A stretch of 64,000 nt of DNA. Origin: Cepaea nemoralis. Lineage: Eukaryota; Mollusca; Gastropoda; Stylommatophora; Helicidae. The position numbers and the translations under genes were made by a program. Positions 47,801 through 60,345 of the stretch are shown here, in pieces. The stretch lies in NCBI GenBank assembly GCA_014155875.1, contig JACEFZ010011711.1, forward strand, positions 182,501 through 246,500. The letters run 5' to 3'. The notes beneath the pieces were generated by a model. That model was not told the DNA's origin. It did not search any database and saw only the letters and a list, made by a program, of their open reading frames with translations. The first letter of the stretch is position 1. Each line of letters starts with the position of its first letter.

Positions 47801-48320
47801 TATTATGTTTTCCCATGTTTTGTTTGATTTGTTAGTGTCTATGTTGAAGTCACCCTGCTATATTATTTCCCTAGCATTACTAAAGACTACATGCATCATA
47901 GTGGTGAATTTTTCATACCAGATATTTCCTGCACTGGGGTTTCGATAAAGATAGCCAACTACTAGCGGTATGCGATTTTGAAGTTTAACCTCAAGCCATA
48001 CACACTCAATCTCAAAGGTTTCAAAATCTAGCCTGCGGTGGGCGTTAAGCGAGTTGGAAATATAAACTGCAATACCTGTCTCTTGTTTCTGATAGGGATC
48101 TCTTCTAATGGTTTTAAAACCTCTGATAGCGATGTCATCATCTGAGATGTTACCATTTAATCGACTTTCTCTAACGCCGAACATGTGAAATTTTGATTAA
48201 GTATAAGTGATAGTTCGGGCAGCTTCCCTAATAGATGGCATATGTTTCCATGCCCGATTCTGAGCCCATTATTCCTGAGCCAGTGTTCGTACTTATTAGA
48301 CATTTTAACAATGCGTAATC
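44838..48320 (-). pseudogene. LINE-E: near full-length, decayed CR1/L2-type LINE
   Basis: Minus strand. The endonuclease begins at about 48300 with a HLLGKLPELSL word, frameshifts at about 48185, then MFGVRESRLNG and TGIAVYISNSL (47858-48184). SDHYPV lies at 47665. The RT follows: LMSNYRPISILSSLSKPLEK, QSGFRPKYSCHTAL, FIDFRKAFDMIDH (46530-46800) and FSDD, a variant of FADD, at 46306-46317. The C-terminal stretch is RHGERLNILHVPKPRIDLYKTS..AYSAAQLWNNLPQEI (45230-45345). The 3' UTR ends with an AAATAAAGACTTT signal and CGTT repeats at 44838-44850. Numerous frame breaks. It lies inside the host-gene intron, same strand. Confidence 0.88.
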
Positions 48321-48337
48321 ACAAGTTTAAAAGCAAA

Positions 48338-49174
<837 letters not shown>

Positions 49175-49614
49175 TTCTATGTAGACATCACTGCGTTCAA
49201 TGCAAATCCTCCGGTGCCGATAAAATGCTTGGATTCCTGTAGAAAAAATGTCTGTGGGTCGCGTGTAGTAATCACTCATGCACTACCTGCTGTAGCTCTT
49301 CATCTGACTGAAACGTCTCCAAACGACCCTTTTAGTTGTCCAAACAGGTGGAAATCACTTAGGGCTAGGTCTGGCGAGTACGGGGGCTGTGATCCACACT
49401 GACTATGGAGATATTCGATGGTTTCAAACGTTAGCACGGGCAGTATGGGGTAGAGCATTGTAGGACACATTTATTCAAAAGTCCACGTCGTTTGGACATG
49501 ACTCCAGGTCGAATATGATTCCTGAGAAGATATGTATACGTATCTCTAGTGACAGTTTTCTCTCCTGCCATGGTAATGCTTTAAATATAACACCTCGTTC
49601 ATCCCAAAAGATAA
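49175..49614 (-). pseudogene. mariner-like transposase, C-terminal part
   Basis: Minus strand from 49614: LIIFWDE (about 49596-49615). A diverged stretch follows in which the family word HDNARPH has become YNALPH (about 49447-49465), so the second catalytic Asp is lost. Next are YSPDLALSDFHLFGQLK (49335-49390) and a decayed C-terminus (about 49200-49300). YSPDLA.SD is the hallmark of mariner transposases (DDD/E cut-and-paste). The N-terminal part lies beyond an inserted solo LTR at 50298 and up. Confidence 0.8.
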
Positions 49615-50297
49615 TCAGCTGCCATGAGCCGGTTGGACATAATAGCAGGTTATCAGTAACATAGATAAATTAGACAGTAAGAGAGATGATTAATTACGGG
49701 GAGCCAGAGGAAACGGATACACCGGTAGACGGCTGAAGATAGTAACCAATGAAAGACCAAGGTGGAGGCCACGTGATCAGAAGGGGGAGAAGGACCCACG
49801 AACAAAGAGAGTCAGTCGGAGATCGGACGCCATCACAGACAGATCGGAAAACGGAGAATAGAGCCGACAGTGCAGCCATCGAGCGTCTGGAGAGATTAAT
49901 GGCAGAAAAGCAAGTCACTCTACATCTTTAAAGCTGGCGATGATGGCTGATAAATTCACCACCGCGACCAGGCGGCGATCATGAAAATTCGACCACTAGG
50001 TCCAGCTGTGTAGTCTGCGGGCAGTTGACTGCCTGTAATAGTCTGAGGCCACGTTAAGCGGGGCAGGCGTAAGTAGTTGTTATAATAACTAGTTTTTCGG
50101 GGCTAACGTGCAATATGTTTAATGGCCAGAGTGCCGATGTCGCCAAACTGGACAGTTAGTGTTGAGAAAATAAAGTGTTATATGATGCCAGTCTACAACT
50201 CATAAACAGACGTTACTTCACATGTTTTGTGATACACACGTTTTGTGATAACTGCCAACGCCGATTACACGGCCCCTAAAGGCGCGTTGGCATCAGC
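49615..50297 (+). mobile_element. Solo LTR (49620-50292) with 5-bp target-site duplication
   Basis: The segment begins TGCCA and ends TGGCA, giving the TG...CA borders and 5-bp terminal inverted repeats of an LTR. It is flanked by TCAGC at 49615-49619 and 50293-50297. It interrupts the mariner coding sequence exactly between a GKxML word and LIIFWDE. The orientation is plus, judging by AATAAA at 50169-50174 near its right end. Length is 673 bp. There are no internal retroviral genes. It does not obviously belong to the Gypsy at 28378, whose LTR I cannot see. Confidence 0.85.
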
Positions 50298-50890
50298 ATA
50301 AACTTCCCTACAGATGGCTGCTAGCGAACCTTCTTTGGTTTCGATGAGGAGGGATGGCGCCATTCCTTGCTCGCTCTCTTTGTTTCTGACTCGTGTTAGC
50401 GAACCCGGGATTCATCTCCAGTAACAATTCTTGATAGAAAACTATGACCTTCTGCTTTAAAGCACTGCAACGTTTCGACAAGCATCAATGCGTCGTTGTT
50501 TCAATTCGGGAGTTAGCTGACTTGGCACCCGCCTTTAAGACTCTTTGCGGTACTGTAGCACATTATGGATGATGTGCAGTGCTGAACATTGATTGTTGTG
50601 CGATAATATGACACACAGTCAATCGGTAGTTTTCCTGTACGAGGCCTTCAGACTGCTGTAATCGACTCTGGGGTTACTATTCGGTGTGCCTGACCCGGTC
50701 GGGAACGGTCACAGAAGTCACGCCGTTTTGAAACTTCCTACTCTATCATACACTTGCTGGTCTGACAGGCATATATCACCATACGAGAACTTCATTCGCT
50801 GATGAATTTCTATAGGTTTCACCCCTTCACTGATCAACATCGGATAAAAGAACGCTGCTCTTTTTTGGTGCACATCAAAAGTGATGCGGT
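50298..50890 (-). pseudogene. mariner-like transposase, N-terminal/middle part
   Basis: Minus-strand words include LTPELKQRRIDACRNVAVL (about 50470-50525) and, further on in a shifted frame, an ER.RNGAIPPHRNQRRFASSHL-like text (50300-50400). This corresponds to the mariner stretch between the DNA-binding region and the second catalytic residue. The first catalytic Asp region (about 50420) reads as decayed. Several stops. Inverted terminal repeats were not identified. Confidence 0.7.
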
Positions 50891-52117
50891 CATCAATAAA
50901 CAGTCCTTATAACTTAACCGTGTTCGTTTGCACTGTGATGTCACGTGCACAACACTTTCGACAACCTTAATAACAATATTGGCAGGTTACAAGACAAGGC
51001 ATGGTTACTGTAATTTCTATCACAGTTTTAAGTTTTTAATTAGAGGACCTCAGGTATATGGAGTTATCCATGCCTTGTCACCTTCAGCACTTGACCTAGG
51101 CGTGTCATTATATAAATCATTCCAACATCAGAGACCAACCTGCAGGTTGAACAGACTCTGTTGACTGTCTGTGGGATGTTGTCGCTGTAGAAGCTAGTGG
51201 TGCTGCTGGCTGTCTGTAGGATGTTGCTGGAGTAGAGGCTGCAGCTGTTATTGACTGTGATGTCAGATCTAACCAAGAATGGAGGAACCAGACAAATAAA
51301 TCCACTACTGGCAACGATCACAGAAACAGTAATCATACTTTACAATTTGGGTCAAGGGACAATGTACTTGGACACGATATCTCCATAAGTTCCTCCAGTC
51401 TAGTCCAATACATCACACACGGATATCTCTATAAGTGATCCAGTCCCCACCCCTTCCCCGTCCCCCATACATCATAGCATGGGTCTCTCAGCACAGTGCT
51501 CGAACTCCGCACATAGTGCCGGCGAGAATCCTAACATGTTTATACCAGAATCACACGTCATATACTTATTCTTTTATGGGTAGGTTTTCTCATTTCAAAA
51601 TGTTGTCTGCGCAGTGGCCTTTTCGGCATGCTCCTCACGATGTGCCATTGGTGAGGCATAGCTATCACGAGCCACGAGCACGTGGGTTTTCCTCGTTTTC
51701 ACCCTTGTCAGAGAATGTTAGACGTCCGATTCACTACACCAGTATTTGTGGGGAGTCTAGCATTATTTTCTTATTGTGTGTAAATAATTTGCAGTCCTCA
51801 CATTAAATTCAAACACGTCAGTACAAGACAGAGGCGAACACCTTTTCTTCTCCGCCACACATTTACATATGGATAGAGGCTCAAGTCTGTACCCACATGT
51901 ACATGTCCTATATGTCTAAACGTTCCTTATACCAGCCTCTGATCTCCTCCATAATAAATCCATACACACACAATGACTAACTGTACCATTTCCAAATCAA
52001 TGGCATATTGTAGTCTTTCCAATTGAACTACTATCGATTGCTTTTCAAATTCCTGGCCAGCCTCTGCTTGTCCTTCTAATTTCTAACCACTCAAATCTTC
52101 AATCACATCTCAATCAT
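50891..52117. other. Intronic, nothing recognised
   Basis: Open frames at 51064-51336 are short, and the minus frame has an internal near-repeat (ctgtctgt.ggatgttg at about 51165 and 51213). No known motif. Confidence 0.35.
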
Positions 52118-52345
52118 GCTCTTTCATTGGTTGATCCAAGATATAGTGGGAGTATCAGCCTAACTGCTCTTTCATTGGTTGATCCTAGGATATAGTGATA
52201 GTGCCAGCCAGCATATCTGCTCTTTCATTGGTTGATCCTAGAACATAGTGATAGTTCCAACCAGTCTATCTGCTCTTTTACTGGTTGATCTTAGGATATA
52301 GTGGTGGTGCATAAAGCTCATATATGCCCTTTCATTTATCTAGTG
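52118..52345. repeat. Degenerate ~46-54-bp tandem repeat
   Basis: 'gctctttcattggttgatcc' at 52119, 52165 and 52219, with a diverged copy at 52272. Each is followed by 'atatagtg.tagt.ccag' variants. Confidence 0.8.
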
Positions 52346-52469
52346 ATAGTATCAATCAGCATGTTTACTGTTGTATTGCCTGGGTGACTAAAGTATGGAC
52401 TTATGCAGGGATTCCAAAGATTGCCTGCGCGCTGGACCTGTGTCAACATTCTAAATGACGCAAAATGAA

Positions 52470-52965
52470 TAAATTAATTGATTGATCTAGGAACCGACAT
52501 CACAGCATTTGGGGCATTCCCATAGGCGCTCCGTCTCCATCCTCAGCAGCCAGCGAAGAGTCCCAACACCAATAGTACCAATAGCATTCTGATTTTATGT
52601 CCGTCTCGCCTTTCCTCTGAGCGTCCAGCGTCGGCCAGATCCCCTCGTCACTCCTCGCTGCCTCATTCTTGCCAGACCATGATGATCCATTTGCTTCTCC
52701 GAGGCGTCCACGTGCTCCCACAAGGCCGCAACCATGTCTGCCTTATCATGCATCAATACTCCACCAAGTTTTGTCGAGCCAGCCAGTCTGTCCGCCTGTT
52801 CATTCCCCACCACACCGGCATGTCCCGGAGAAAAGATCCAGGCGATGCTTGCCACCCGTGTCCTACGAAGTGAAGCAAGCCAAGCCACTCTGCACGAAGC
52901 ATGGCTGTCCTCAGCTTCCTCAGCATGGCTTTCTGAGTCAGTTACAATCACGATGTGTGTGTGTG

Positions 52966-53000
<35 letters not shown>

Positions 53001-53140
53001 GTATTCTCGATCCAGCGGAAAGCTGAAGTGACCGCCTCCACGTCTGTCGCGAAGCGCACTTGGGTCTCAGACGGGACAACACAATACCCACTCTGTCCCA
53101 CCCCGTCTCGGTGGCTAGGCCACATTTTAAGGGGGGTGAG
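52470..53140 (-). pseudogene. LINE-B-type fragment: RNase H domain containing an in-frame CA repeat
   Basis: A 177-codon minus frame (53125-52595) reads as an RNase H half: FATDVEAVTSAFRWIE (helix with the conserved Glu), then a Thr-His polymer, IVIVTDSESH (strand with the catalytic Asp), and FSPGHAGVVGNEQADRLAG. A shifted frame gives RLWECPKCC (about 52500), the Cys tail seen in LINE-B. The 3' end has ATCA/ATTA repeats at about 52470-52485. 5'-truncated near 53140. The Thr-His tract is encoded by (CA)n at 52954-52998. Confidence 0.8.
52954..52998. repeat. (TG)n microsatellite inside RNase H coding sequence
   Basis: About 22 TG units with one TTG interruption. On the coding strand it is read as Thr-His repeats without shifting the frame. 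Confidence 0.95.
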
Positions 53141-55250
53141 GGGGAATTTCCGAGTTACAATGAGTTAGGACCGTCTTTTGGGTCTTTGAGATGGTATGTA
53201 TCGGGGTTGTCATGAACTTCTCGGGTCCCGAGAATCATCACTTAACTCTTTGAGTGTGCATAGATCTTTTCTGTTGTAAATCGCACACTCTGCTAAAACT
53301 CGGGGAATGATGAGTTGCCTTCACTTTCGTGAGGTAATGTTCGGAACTCTTTGGCAGACTCCGGTGAGTGTGTTCTTCCGGAGCTGACACGAAGAGGCCA
53401 TTCGGTAGCCAGTCATCAAGAAAGGCGGCCGCTTCAATAGCCAGTAGTATTAGTGGCATCACGGGGAGCCGGAGAATGTTCTACAGCTAAGGGTGTTGTT
53501 GTAGCTATCCTTTCACGGCCGTGTCCGACCAGCTGTAATCTGTGAAGCTCTTATGGAAGCAGAGATTGATCTACAGTGGTGGCATTGTTGTCCCTGAGAC
53601 GAGAGGCCGTGTCTTTGACCAGCTGTATCATGATGTACCTTTTGGGGCTCCAGAGGGGACCTACAGCATAGAGCTTGATGAACCTACCGGGTCGTTGTCT
53701 GTTGCACAGTTGTTCCTAAGCTTTAAAGGTAACACACTTTTATACTTGGCGTCGCTTAACTAAAGTTTGTAATTTAGTTGTGAGTCAATTCTTGACCAGG
53801 CCGGGCGGTTGCGCCGTAGCCTGGGCTCTGACCGATATGTACACGTTGACCTCGGGTCAGCGGACACCAGCTGTTATTTAAGTCTCGACCAGGCATGCTA
53901 ACTGTATAGTAAGCCTGTGTGTGTACTATGACATAGATTAAGCAGAGTCCAGTGTTCAACAGCACGACGAAATGTATTTTTCGAGCTAGCTCAGTGGAGC
54001 AGTCTGGTGGAAGCAAATTAACAATACATTCGACGCCCTATCTTAATAATGGGGTATTTGAGGGAATTATGGTTCTGACAGAAGAATTCCTCTTGAACAG
54101 AGCTTTAATTTGATTCCCTTAATGGACGAGATTGATATTAGTACGTTTCGATCATCATCTAGTGGCGTGGTTGAAACCAGTACTTGTCAAGCACTCATGT
54201 GACGAGCGAGAACCACATACGTTTCTCGTTACGGTGAAACCCAACTATGTAGGAGGCTATAAGCTGTGAAGTGAAATCGCCACATGGGCCTGTTGTTCTT
54301 TAACTGGGTTTAGTCTGAAGGGGGAAAGATATTTTCACACCTACAAGGGATTTAACCTTGGGCCAGTATAGCGGTGGGGAGACACCCACTCATGTATCGC
54401 GTGGATATCTCATAAGTGTTGTCTGACTATACTTTCTTTGCTGAGAAAGGAAGGATTTGTCATGCGGATCTATCTTTCTATTGTCTCTATACTATCATAG
54501 GAACCAGATTGGTTGGGGTGATGATTGGGCACAGTTCCTAGGCAAGCCAAAGGGATTTATTCATTTGATGAGTGTCTATATATTCATACACCCACACACC
54601 ACAGAAATTCAGGTATCCGAGGAAGAAAGGTGAAAAGCGACAAACACAAGAACATGAAACTCTTCAGTTGTTTGTGTGGTCTTTAATTCAGTATTTCAGG
54701 TTAGTTATCAATGTAGCTTGAGTATCTTCCATTAACTTTGGAGGTATCATAGAGTACTTGCCTGAGGTATCCTGATATGCTTATCTACCTTTTTGATGAG
54801 ACAAATTGTGAGTAAGAAAGATTATCCCGGCCATAACGCTGGATGATCTTTATAGGAGGTATGAAACGTTACCATCCTCAGGAAGGGATCATGTCTCTAT
54901 ATCTACTATCCATTAGGTATTAGATGGTAGGAAATGTGTCATCCTATTTAATATTTACTAGGGATTAGACGCGTCGCTGAAAAGCTACTGGACTTAAGTT
55001 AGGATTACTAGGAGCTGTAACCTAATCTATCCGTGAGATATGTCTGGGAGTTCAGACATACGATGTGGTCTGAGCTCAAGAGCCTGACAACAAGATATCG
55101 ATGGTGTCAGTGTAGACGTTTGGTGTAGTATGTATTATGCAAGGGTGTGATGGATATGTACACCTGGCCTGTTCTTGCTTTACAGGAACCCCTGTGCTGT
55201 TAACTAGGGGCGGTGGGCGACTGCCCTTTGCTGCTGCTAATTACTGTTTG
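53141..55250. other. Intronic, no gene recognised
   Basis: A 73-codon plus frame at 53542-53763 and others show no motif I know. 'ggccgtgtc' followed by 'gaccagctgta' occurs twice (about 53520 and 53606), so part may be an old duplication. Confidence 0.35.
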
Positions 55251-55328
55251 CTATGTGCTGTGGACCTGTGCTATGTGCTATGGACTTGTGCTATGTGCTG
55301 TGGACCTGTGCGATGTGCTGTGAGCTTT
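55251..55328. repeat. 20-bp minisatellite, almost 4 units
   Basis: Unit 'ctatgtgctgtggacctgtg' with minor changes. Confidence 0.9.
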
Positions 55329-55794
55329 TGCTGTGTGATGTGGCACCCTTTTCTGGTGGCTATGGGCGAGTGACTATTTGCTGCGAAGCTATATTGTGCT
55401 GAAGCCCAGTGTCAAGTGACGGTGGAACGTGCCAGGCTCAAGACCCAAGGTTCCAGGCGGCATCATACGAGTGCAGGTGAAAGTACTCTTATCACCTTGC
55501 TTACATACAGACACTAAGGACATTGACCTCTGTCGAGTGGGATGATGAGAATGTCCAGCAGACTACTCTCACCCAGCTAATTGTTCCATGTCTGTTAGTC
55601 CGTCTGTTGTCTGTCGGTTTGGCAGAGTCTGAATCTCCAATAAAGATTCTAGATTCGCTTTTTATAAGGTTGTTCTCTTATAGTCAGTTAGGTGTCTTCA
55701 TGTAGCAACAGTCTTCATATGGGTAGTGTCATCCGTGAACTGTCCTGGGGTCGATCTAGTAAGAGGGAAGACAGAAGGTAATAACGAACCCCAA
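55329..55794. other. Intronic, nothing recognised
   Basis: No motif-bearing frame. Confidence 0.35.
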
Positions 55795-58700
55795 TTAAAA
55801 TATATCGACAACCACCGAGAACCAGGCCGGTGTTGTCACAACCTCCATTCTTAAGCTAGATGTTGTGGTATCATATGCCAGGCTCTCCTGTACCAGACGT
55901 AGGCCATTTGCTTTTGCTTTGAACTTCCAGGCACTTCTCCTACCTCTCGACACCGAACCATTTGTGTAGATAATCACATCACCCGAGTGAGCATTATCCT
56001 GAATTAGTTGCTGGATTTCCACTTCCGTAGCCCCTGCTGGCCACTCCCTGCACTCCCAGCTCAGTGTGATTATGACTCTGCACAAGTCTGACTGCTCTGC
56101 TGGCACTCTGACCCACTCCTCTCCTCTCCTAATGTTCTCCAAGATGCACACCTGTCTGATCGTATCTTCCATCTGAGCCATCCATGATTTCCCTCTTATC
56201 AGTCGCTGACCCTTAACTGCGTCCAGCGCCTCATGCAAAGGGTGATCTGTGTCTGCAGCTACTCTGAGGTATGCCTTCGCCTGCATCACCTTGAGCCTAC
56301 CTGCAACAGTTGGCAAACCAAGGATGTACTGCATACACACTACTGGGATGTCTCTGGTGCATCCCAGAATGACCCGCATAGCTTTGTTCTGTATGCGCTC
56401 TAACTTAATTAGCTGACTCTTTGAGACAGTGAGCAGTCCTAGTCCATAATCAGTCACTGAGAGGATCAAGTGCTGGTATAGTGTGAAAAGCATTCTCTGC
56501 TCTGTGTTCACTGCAGCCATAGTTTTAAGTGCATTGAGTCCCTTTTGAGATCTTGTCACAACCGTTTCCACATGGTCCTTGAAGGACAGGCTCCTGTCAA
56601 ATGTGATTCCCAGATACTTCAGTTAGTTCTCTCTGTTGACGTTTCTACCATCTATCGTGAAGCTTGGGACATCAGCACTCACAATCCTGTTATCCAGAGA
56701 ACACCACAAAACAGCCGCCTTTTCCAGGTCGATGACAGCACTCATTTCAGTACACCAGTCAATCACTTTGTCTACTGTCGCCTGTAGCTCCTGGGCTGTT
56801 TGTACCCTATCTCTCCCATGCCTATATGTAAGAATATCATCTGCAAATGTTAGTATCCTTCCAACCCCTGGTGCTTCTAGGTTTGCAATCCTGCTCGTAT
56901 ACACGTTAAAGAGCACGGGTGAGATTGCAGATCCCTGTGGCAGTCCCGGGGTTAACATGTGTGGCTCTGAGGTCCATGCACCCAGACGGAGAACAACCCG
57001 ACGAGAATACAGGACGGCTGCTATCCAGTTCACCAACCAGGAATTGACCCCCTTCTCCATCAGTGCGGTCATCAAAAAATCATATCTAACTCTATTGTAT
57101 GCATCCTCGAGATCAAGCACCGCCGCCATCGTTTCCTGTTTACTCTGGAACCCCTGATAAACGTCAAAGGCAAAAGTGGCTGCATTTGACCAGGTATCTT
57201 TTTCTGGCCTGTAGCTCCCCAGACCATTTGGAAGAAGCTTCCCCCTTTCCAAAACTTCTTGCAGCTTGACGGCGACTATCTTCTCTAAAACCTTCACAAG
57301 TGTATTTTGAAGGGTGATGATTCTAAAGCCGCTAAGCTATGAATGATCCTTGAATCATTTTGGGAGAGGGATGAGATAGCCGTGTACCAAATCCTGCGGT
57401 ACTGATGCTGTCCTAATGCTCTGGTTAAAGCAGTCGGTCATCTCCTTCAGGACTACATCGCTCAAAGTCTTCATGTGGCCATACCTAACCCATCAGGCCT
57501 TGGTGCCGTGTCTTTTGCCTTTTTCAAAATATGTTTAACATCTTCAACCCGAATGATGTCTTCATAATTCAAATTCTTCATGGTGCCAGATAACTTCTCT
57601 CTAACTGCATCCCTGGTGTCCGCATCATTATGGTTGGTCTGCTCTAAAAATCTCTGGAGAAACGCCTCCCCTTTCTCTTGTCTGTTGTCACGCGCACACC
57701 ATCATCTCTATAAATTGTTCCCACTGTCATAGGCCGATCTTTTCTTTGTATTTGTCTGTGCAGCTTCCAGAATTCTCGCAGTGTTTTATCACCTCCAATC
57801 TCCTTCATGAAACATTCCCATTTTGCGTTTTTGGCCTCTGCAGCACAGCGCTTGAAAATCTCCACCTTATCTTTTTTGACATTTTCCGCTGGATCCACTT
57901 CCTCTCGTGAGCTTCGGGTGTCTGTCACACTTTCCTTAGCTGCTTCACTGCAGATCTCTTTGCTTTCCAAGCATGGTCTACTTCTGGAATCCACCATGGG
58001 GGTTTCAAAAAAGGAGTTTTAACAGTCCTGTTGCATGCCTCCTGTCTGAGGCGTCCAAGAAGGCTGTCGGTCCACTCCTACCGGAAGGTCTTGCGCGCTC
58101 TCCCATCTTTAACTTTCCTGGATTTTGAGATCAGGACTGAACACGGCATGTGATCACTCCCATGGTAATTTAAAACAGTCCACTTTACATCACGGACTGA
58201 TGACTGGGAGACAGTGCCAAGTCAATAGCTGTGTCTGCATCGCCAGGCCTCATTGTCATTCTAGTCGGCCTCCCATAATTTATGCAGACCACATCGGATT
58301 CCACCATTGCATCCGCAAGAGCAATTCCCTGTCGGTTTTCTCTACTACTGTCCCATTCTCTGTTCTTCACACTGAAGTCTCCACATATGAGTAGCCTATC
58401 ACCTGGTAATTCCTCCAATTCCTTAAGCCAGTCCCAGTGTTCCTTTCTGACAAAACAGTCCACTGTGGCATACACATTTATGATGTTCCAACTTAAGCCA
58501 CCAATCTCCATTTGTATACTCTGGACCTCTCTTGCACTGTGATTCCACTGGCTCAAGTCAAGTACCACATGCTTCACTCCTTCCTTCACCAGCAGACCTT
58601 GCCCATGTCTCTTCTGCCCAGTAGGGTTTATATAACTGGCGTACCGAGGACCATGATATTTGTCTGTATTTAGCTCAGGGAGCATGAGGACATCAAATAA

Positions 58701-58860
58701 TATAATAGCCTATCCAATACAGGACCTCTCTGCCTGGCACTACGACAGTTCCAGTATCCCACTCTTAAATGAACGCACAATGAATAACTTAGTGCAAACA
58801 TGGGTAATTGTGCCAGTCGTGTAGAATATCTCATAATAACAATAGCTGACAACTGACATG
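55795..58860 (-). pseudogene. LINE-B, long copy: endonuclease, RT, partial RNase H
   Basis: Minus strand. Endonuclease start VGYWNCRSARQRGPVLDRLL (58700-58760), then NIINVYATVD, LLICGDFSVKNREWDS and SPSHQS (58185-58530), where the family SDH is diverged. The linker is at 57644-57997. The RT follows: MKVLEKIVAVKLQEVLERG, GSYRPEKDTWSNAATFAFDVY, AAVLDLEDAYNRV, TPGLPQGSAISPVLFNVY and FADD (56836-56847). The thumb has LERIQNKAMRVILGCTRD. The RNase H start is IIYTNGSVSRG with SSLRMEV near 55870. It stops at about 55800 within RNase H, so the 3' end is lost. Indels occur at about 56600, 57300-57640 and 58000-58180. It is the template that identifies the other LINE-B pieces. Confidence 0.88.
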
Positions 58861-59049
58861 CAGTGCGTGTGACAAAACAAATATGTTTTCATACGTATTC
58901 TTCACACAGACAACATGCGTGTCATTTTAGTTATTGACAAGCCCCGATTAACACTGTCAGACATTGACCGTTGTCAGTAAAATGTCTTCTACTGTCAAGA
59001 CAGTAAACTGTCACTGATCATATCTGCTACTTGTTGCCATATTTTTTCT
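58861..59049. other. Intronic spacer
   Basis: Contains a dyad-rich stretch around 58950-59010 ('cactgtcagacattgaccg', 'ctactgtcaagacagtaaac'), including 'actgtcaagacagt', a perfect 7-bp inverted repeat. Confidence 0.5.
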
Positions 59050-59293
59050 TACCTTTAGTGGCTTAGAGGTTATGACTTTTCTCCGTAATCTCGTATACTC
59101 TCGTCGGTACCGTGATGACGGTGAGAATCAGCAGTGGTTCGAATTGCATCGGTAACTTACGGGGTATGTGAGCCGGCCGCTCAGAAAGCAATGGCAAACT
59201 ACTGAGCGTTATCTTGCCAGGAAATCAACATACAGCTGAAAGATGCTGGTGTTGACAGCGATGTCCTGTAAAGGATATGCAAAAAAAAAAAAT
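59050..59293 (+). mobile_element. SINE-S copy S2
   Basis: A-box-like 'tggcttagaggttatgac' near 59059, B-box 'ggttcgaattgc' near 59153, then 'gagccggccgctcagaaag', 'aatggcaaactactgagcg', 'acagctgaaagatgctggtg' and 'gatgtcctgtaaaggatatg' before an A tail ending at about 59291. It is antisense to the host gene and ends about 20 bp inside the intron from the E2 donor. Confidence 0.85.
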
Positions 59294-59316
59294 AGTTCTT
59301 ATACGCTAGTTCTCAC

Positions 59317-59437
59317 CTGCTAGTTCTTGACATTTTTCACATAGGAACAGGGTTGCAGTGTCTATCATGTGGCATAACTCCTGGAATTCCACATTGTTGT
59401 CTCCCCCTTGTGTCCATGAATCTCCCGCTGCGGTTAT
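59317..59437 (-). CDS. Host gene exon E2
   Basis: A 121-nt exon bordered by the acceptor 'tctgtgctcttgcag' and the donor CAG/GTGAGA. It is open in one frame, starting in phase 0 and ending in phase 1. It encodes about 40 residues, including QGGDNNVEFQELCHMID and LFLCEKCQELA. It joins E1 (ends phase 0) and either E3 or E4 (both start phase 1) without breaking the frame, which is strong support for a real gene. No transposon motif. The CEKC word alone does not define a zinc site. Family not recognised. Confidence 0.78.
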
Positions 59438-60089
59438 CTGCAAGAGCACAGACATTCTCAGAGGTCAGTCACTGAACAGTCAATGTGAAATACGTTTCTG
59501 AACATGGAAGGATGCCCAGACAGAGAGACGCAAAAAAAAAAAAAAAAATTAAAAAAAAAGAAAAACATTAACATTGACCACATCACCCAGGGGCACCTAA
59601 TAGAAGTGTGGAAGGACAGAACTGAGTATTTCAACTGTAGATGTCAACACAAAACTTCATGTTATTACAACCTAGAATATGTGGAGGCCTTGTCACCAAT
59701 TTTTGAGTCTGTGGTGGATTCTAAACCAGGCCAGCAATTCCAACTTTGTGATAAATTAAGTTAGTGCTGAAACTGGCGTTGTAGTGGTCGCGGATTCAAA
59801 TCCCCGGTGCTTACAATACACGGCAAAAAACTGGGCATAAATGCCTCTTTTAGACCGATTAAAGAGAATGTCCCTGGATACACAAGCGCACAGCTGGAAA
59901 TGGTTCGTAAAAATGTAAATGTAGCTGGACTTGGTATCCCCAAGGAGTAGGAAGGAGCATATTTGATGCCTAGATTTATGCACATTAAGGAACTACTAGA
60001 CAGGACAGCTTTCCTCCCTACCAATCAAACACAACCACATGGGTATAGAATAACAAGAGTAGGAAATATGCGTACAGAACGTTGCTAAT
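59438..60089. other. Intron 1, left part; possible SINE-like piece at 59770
   Basis: A-rich run at 59531-59560. At 59785-59805 'gcggattcaaatccccgg' resembles a Pol III B box, with no clear A box. A further SINE family is possible but unproven. Confidence 0.35.
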
Positions 60090-60345
60090 TTTTTTTTGTT
60101 TTAATGGTTCGCATATCCTTTACAGGACATCGCTGTCAACATCAGCATCTTTCAGCTGATTGTTGATTTCTTGGCAAGATTACGCTCAGTAGTTTGCCAC
60201 TGCTTTCTGAGCGACCGGCTCACATACCCCTAAGTTACCGAAGCGGAGAGAACCGCTACCGATTCTCGCGCAACGTCACGTTACTTACGAGAGTATACGT
60301 GATTACGGAGAAAGTCGTGTAACCTCTAGACCAGGGAGGACGGCA
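60090..60345 (-). mobile_element. SINE-S copy S3
   Basis: The reverse complement starts 'tggtctagaggttacacgac' (A box), has 'gcggttctctcc' in the B-box position, 'gagccggtcgctcagaaag', 'agtggcaaactactgagcg', 'gatgctgatgttgacagcg' and 'gatgtcctgtaaaggatatg', then an A-rich tail. The 3' variant is the same as S2. It lies 0.8 kb from S2 in opposite orientation. Confidence 0.85.

Noticed and set aside
54135..54170. Hammerhead-like 'gatgatgatcgaaacgtac' on the minus strand
   Set aside because: It has GAAAC but no stem II between a CUGAUGA-like strand and the GAAA core, and no Penelope coding nearby.
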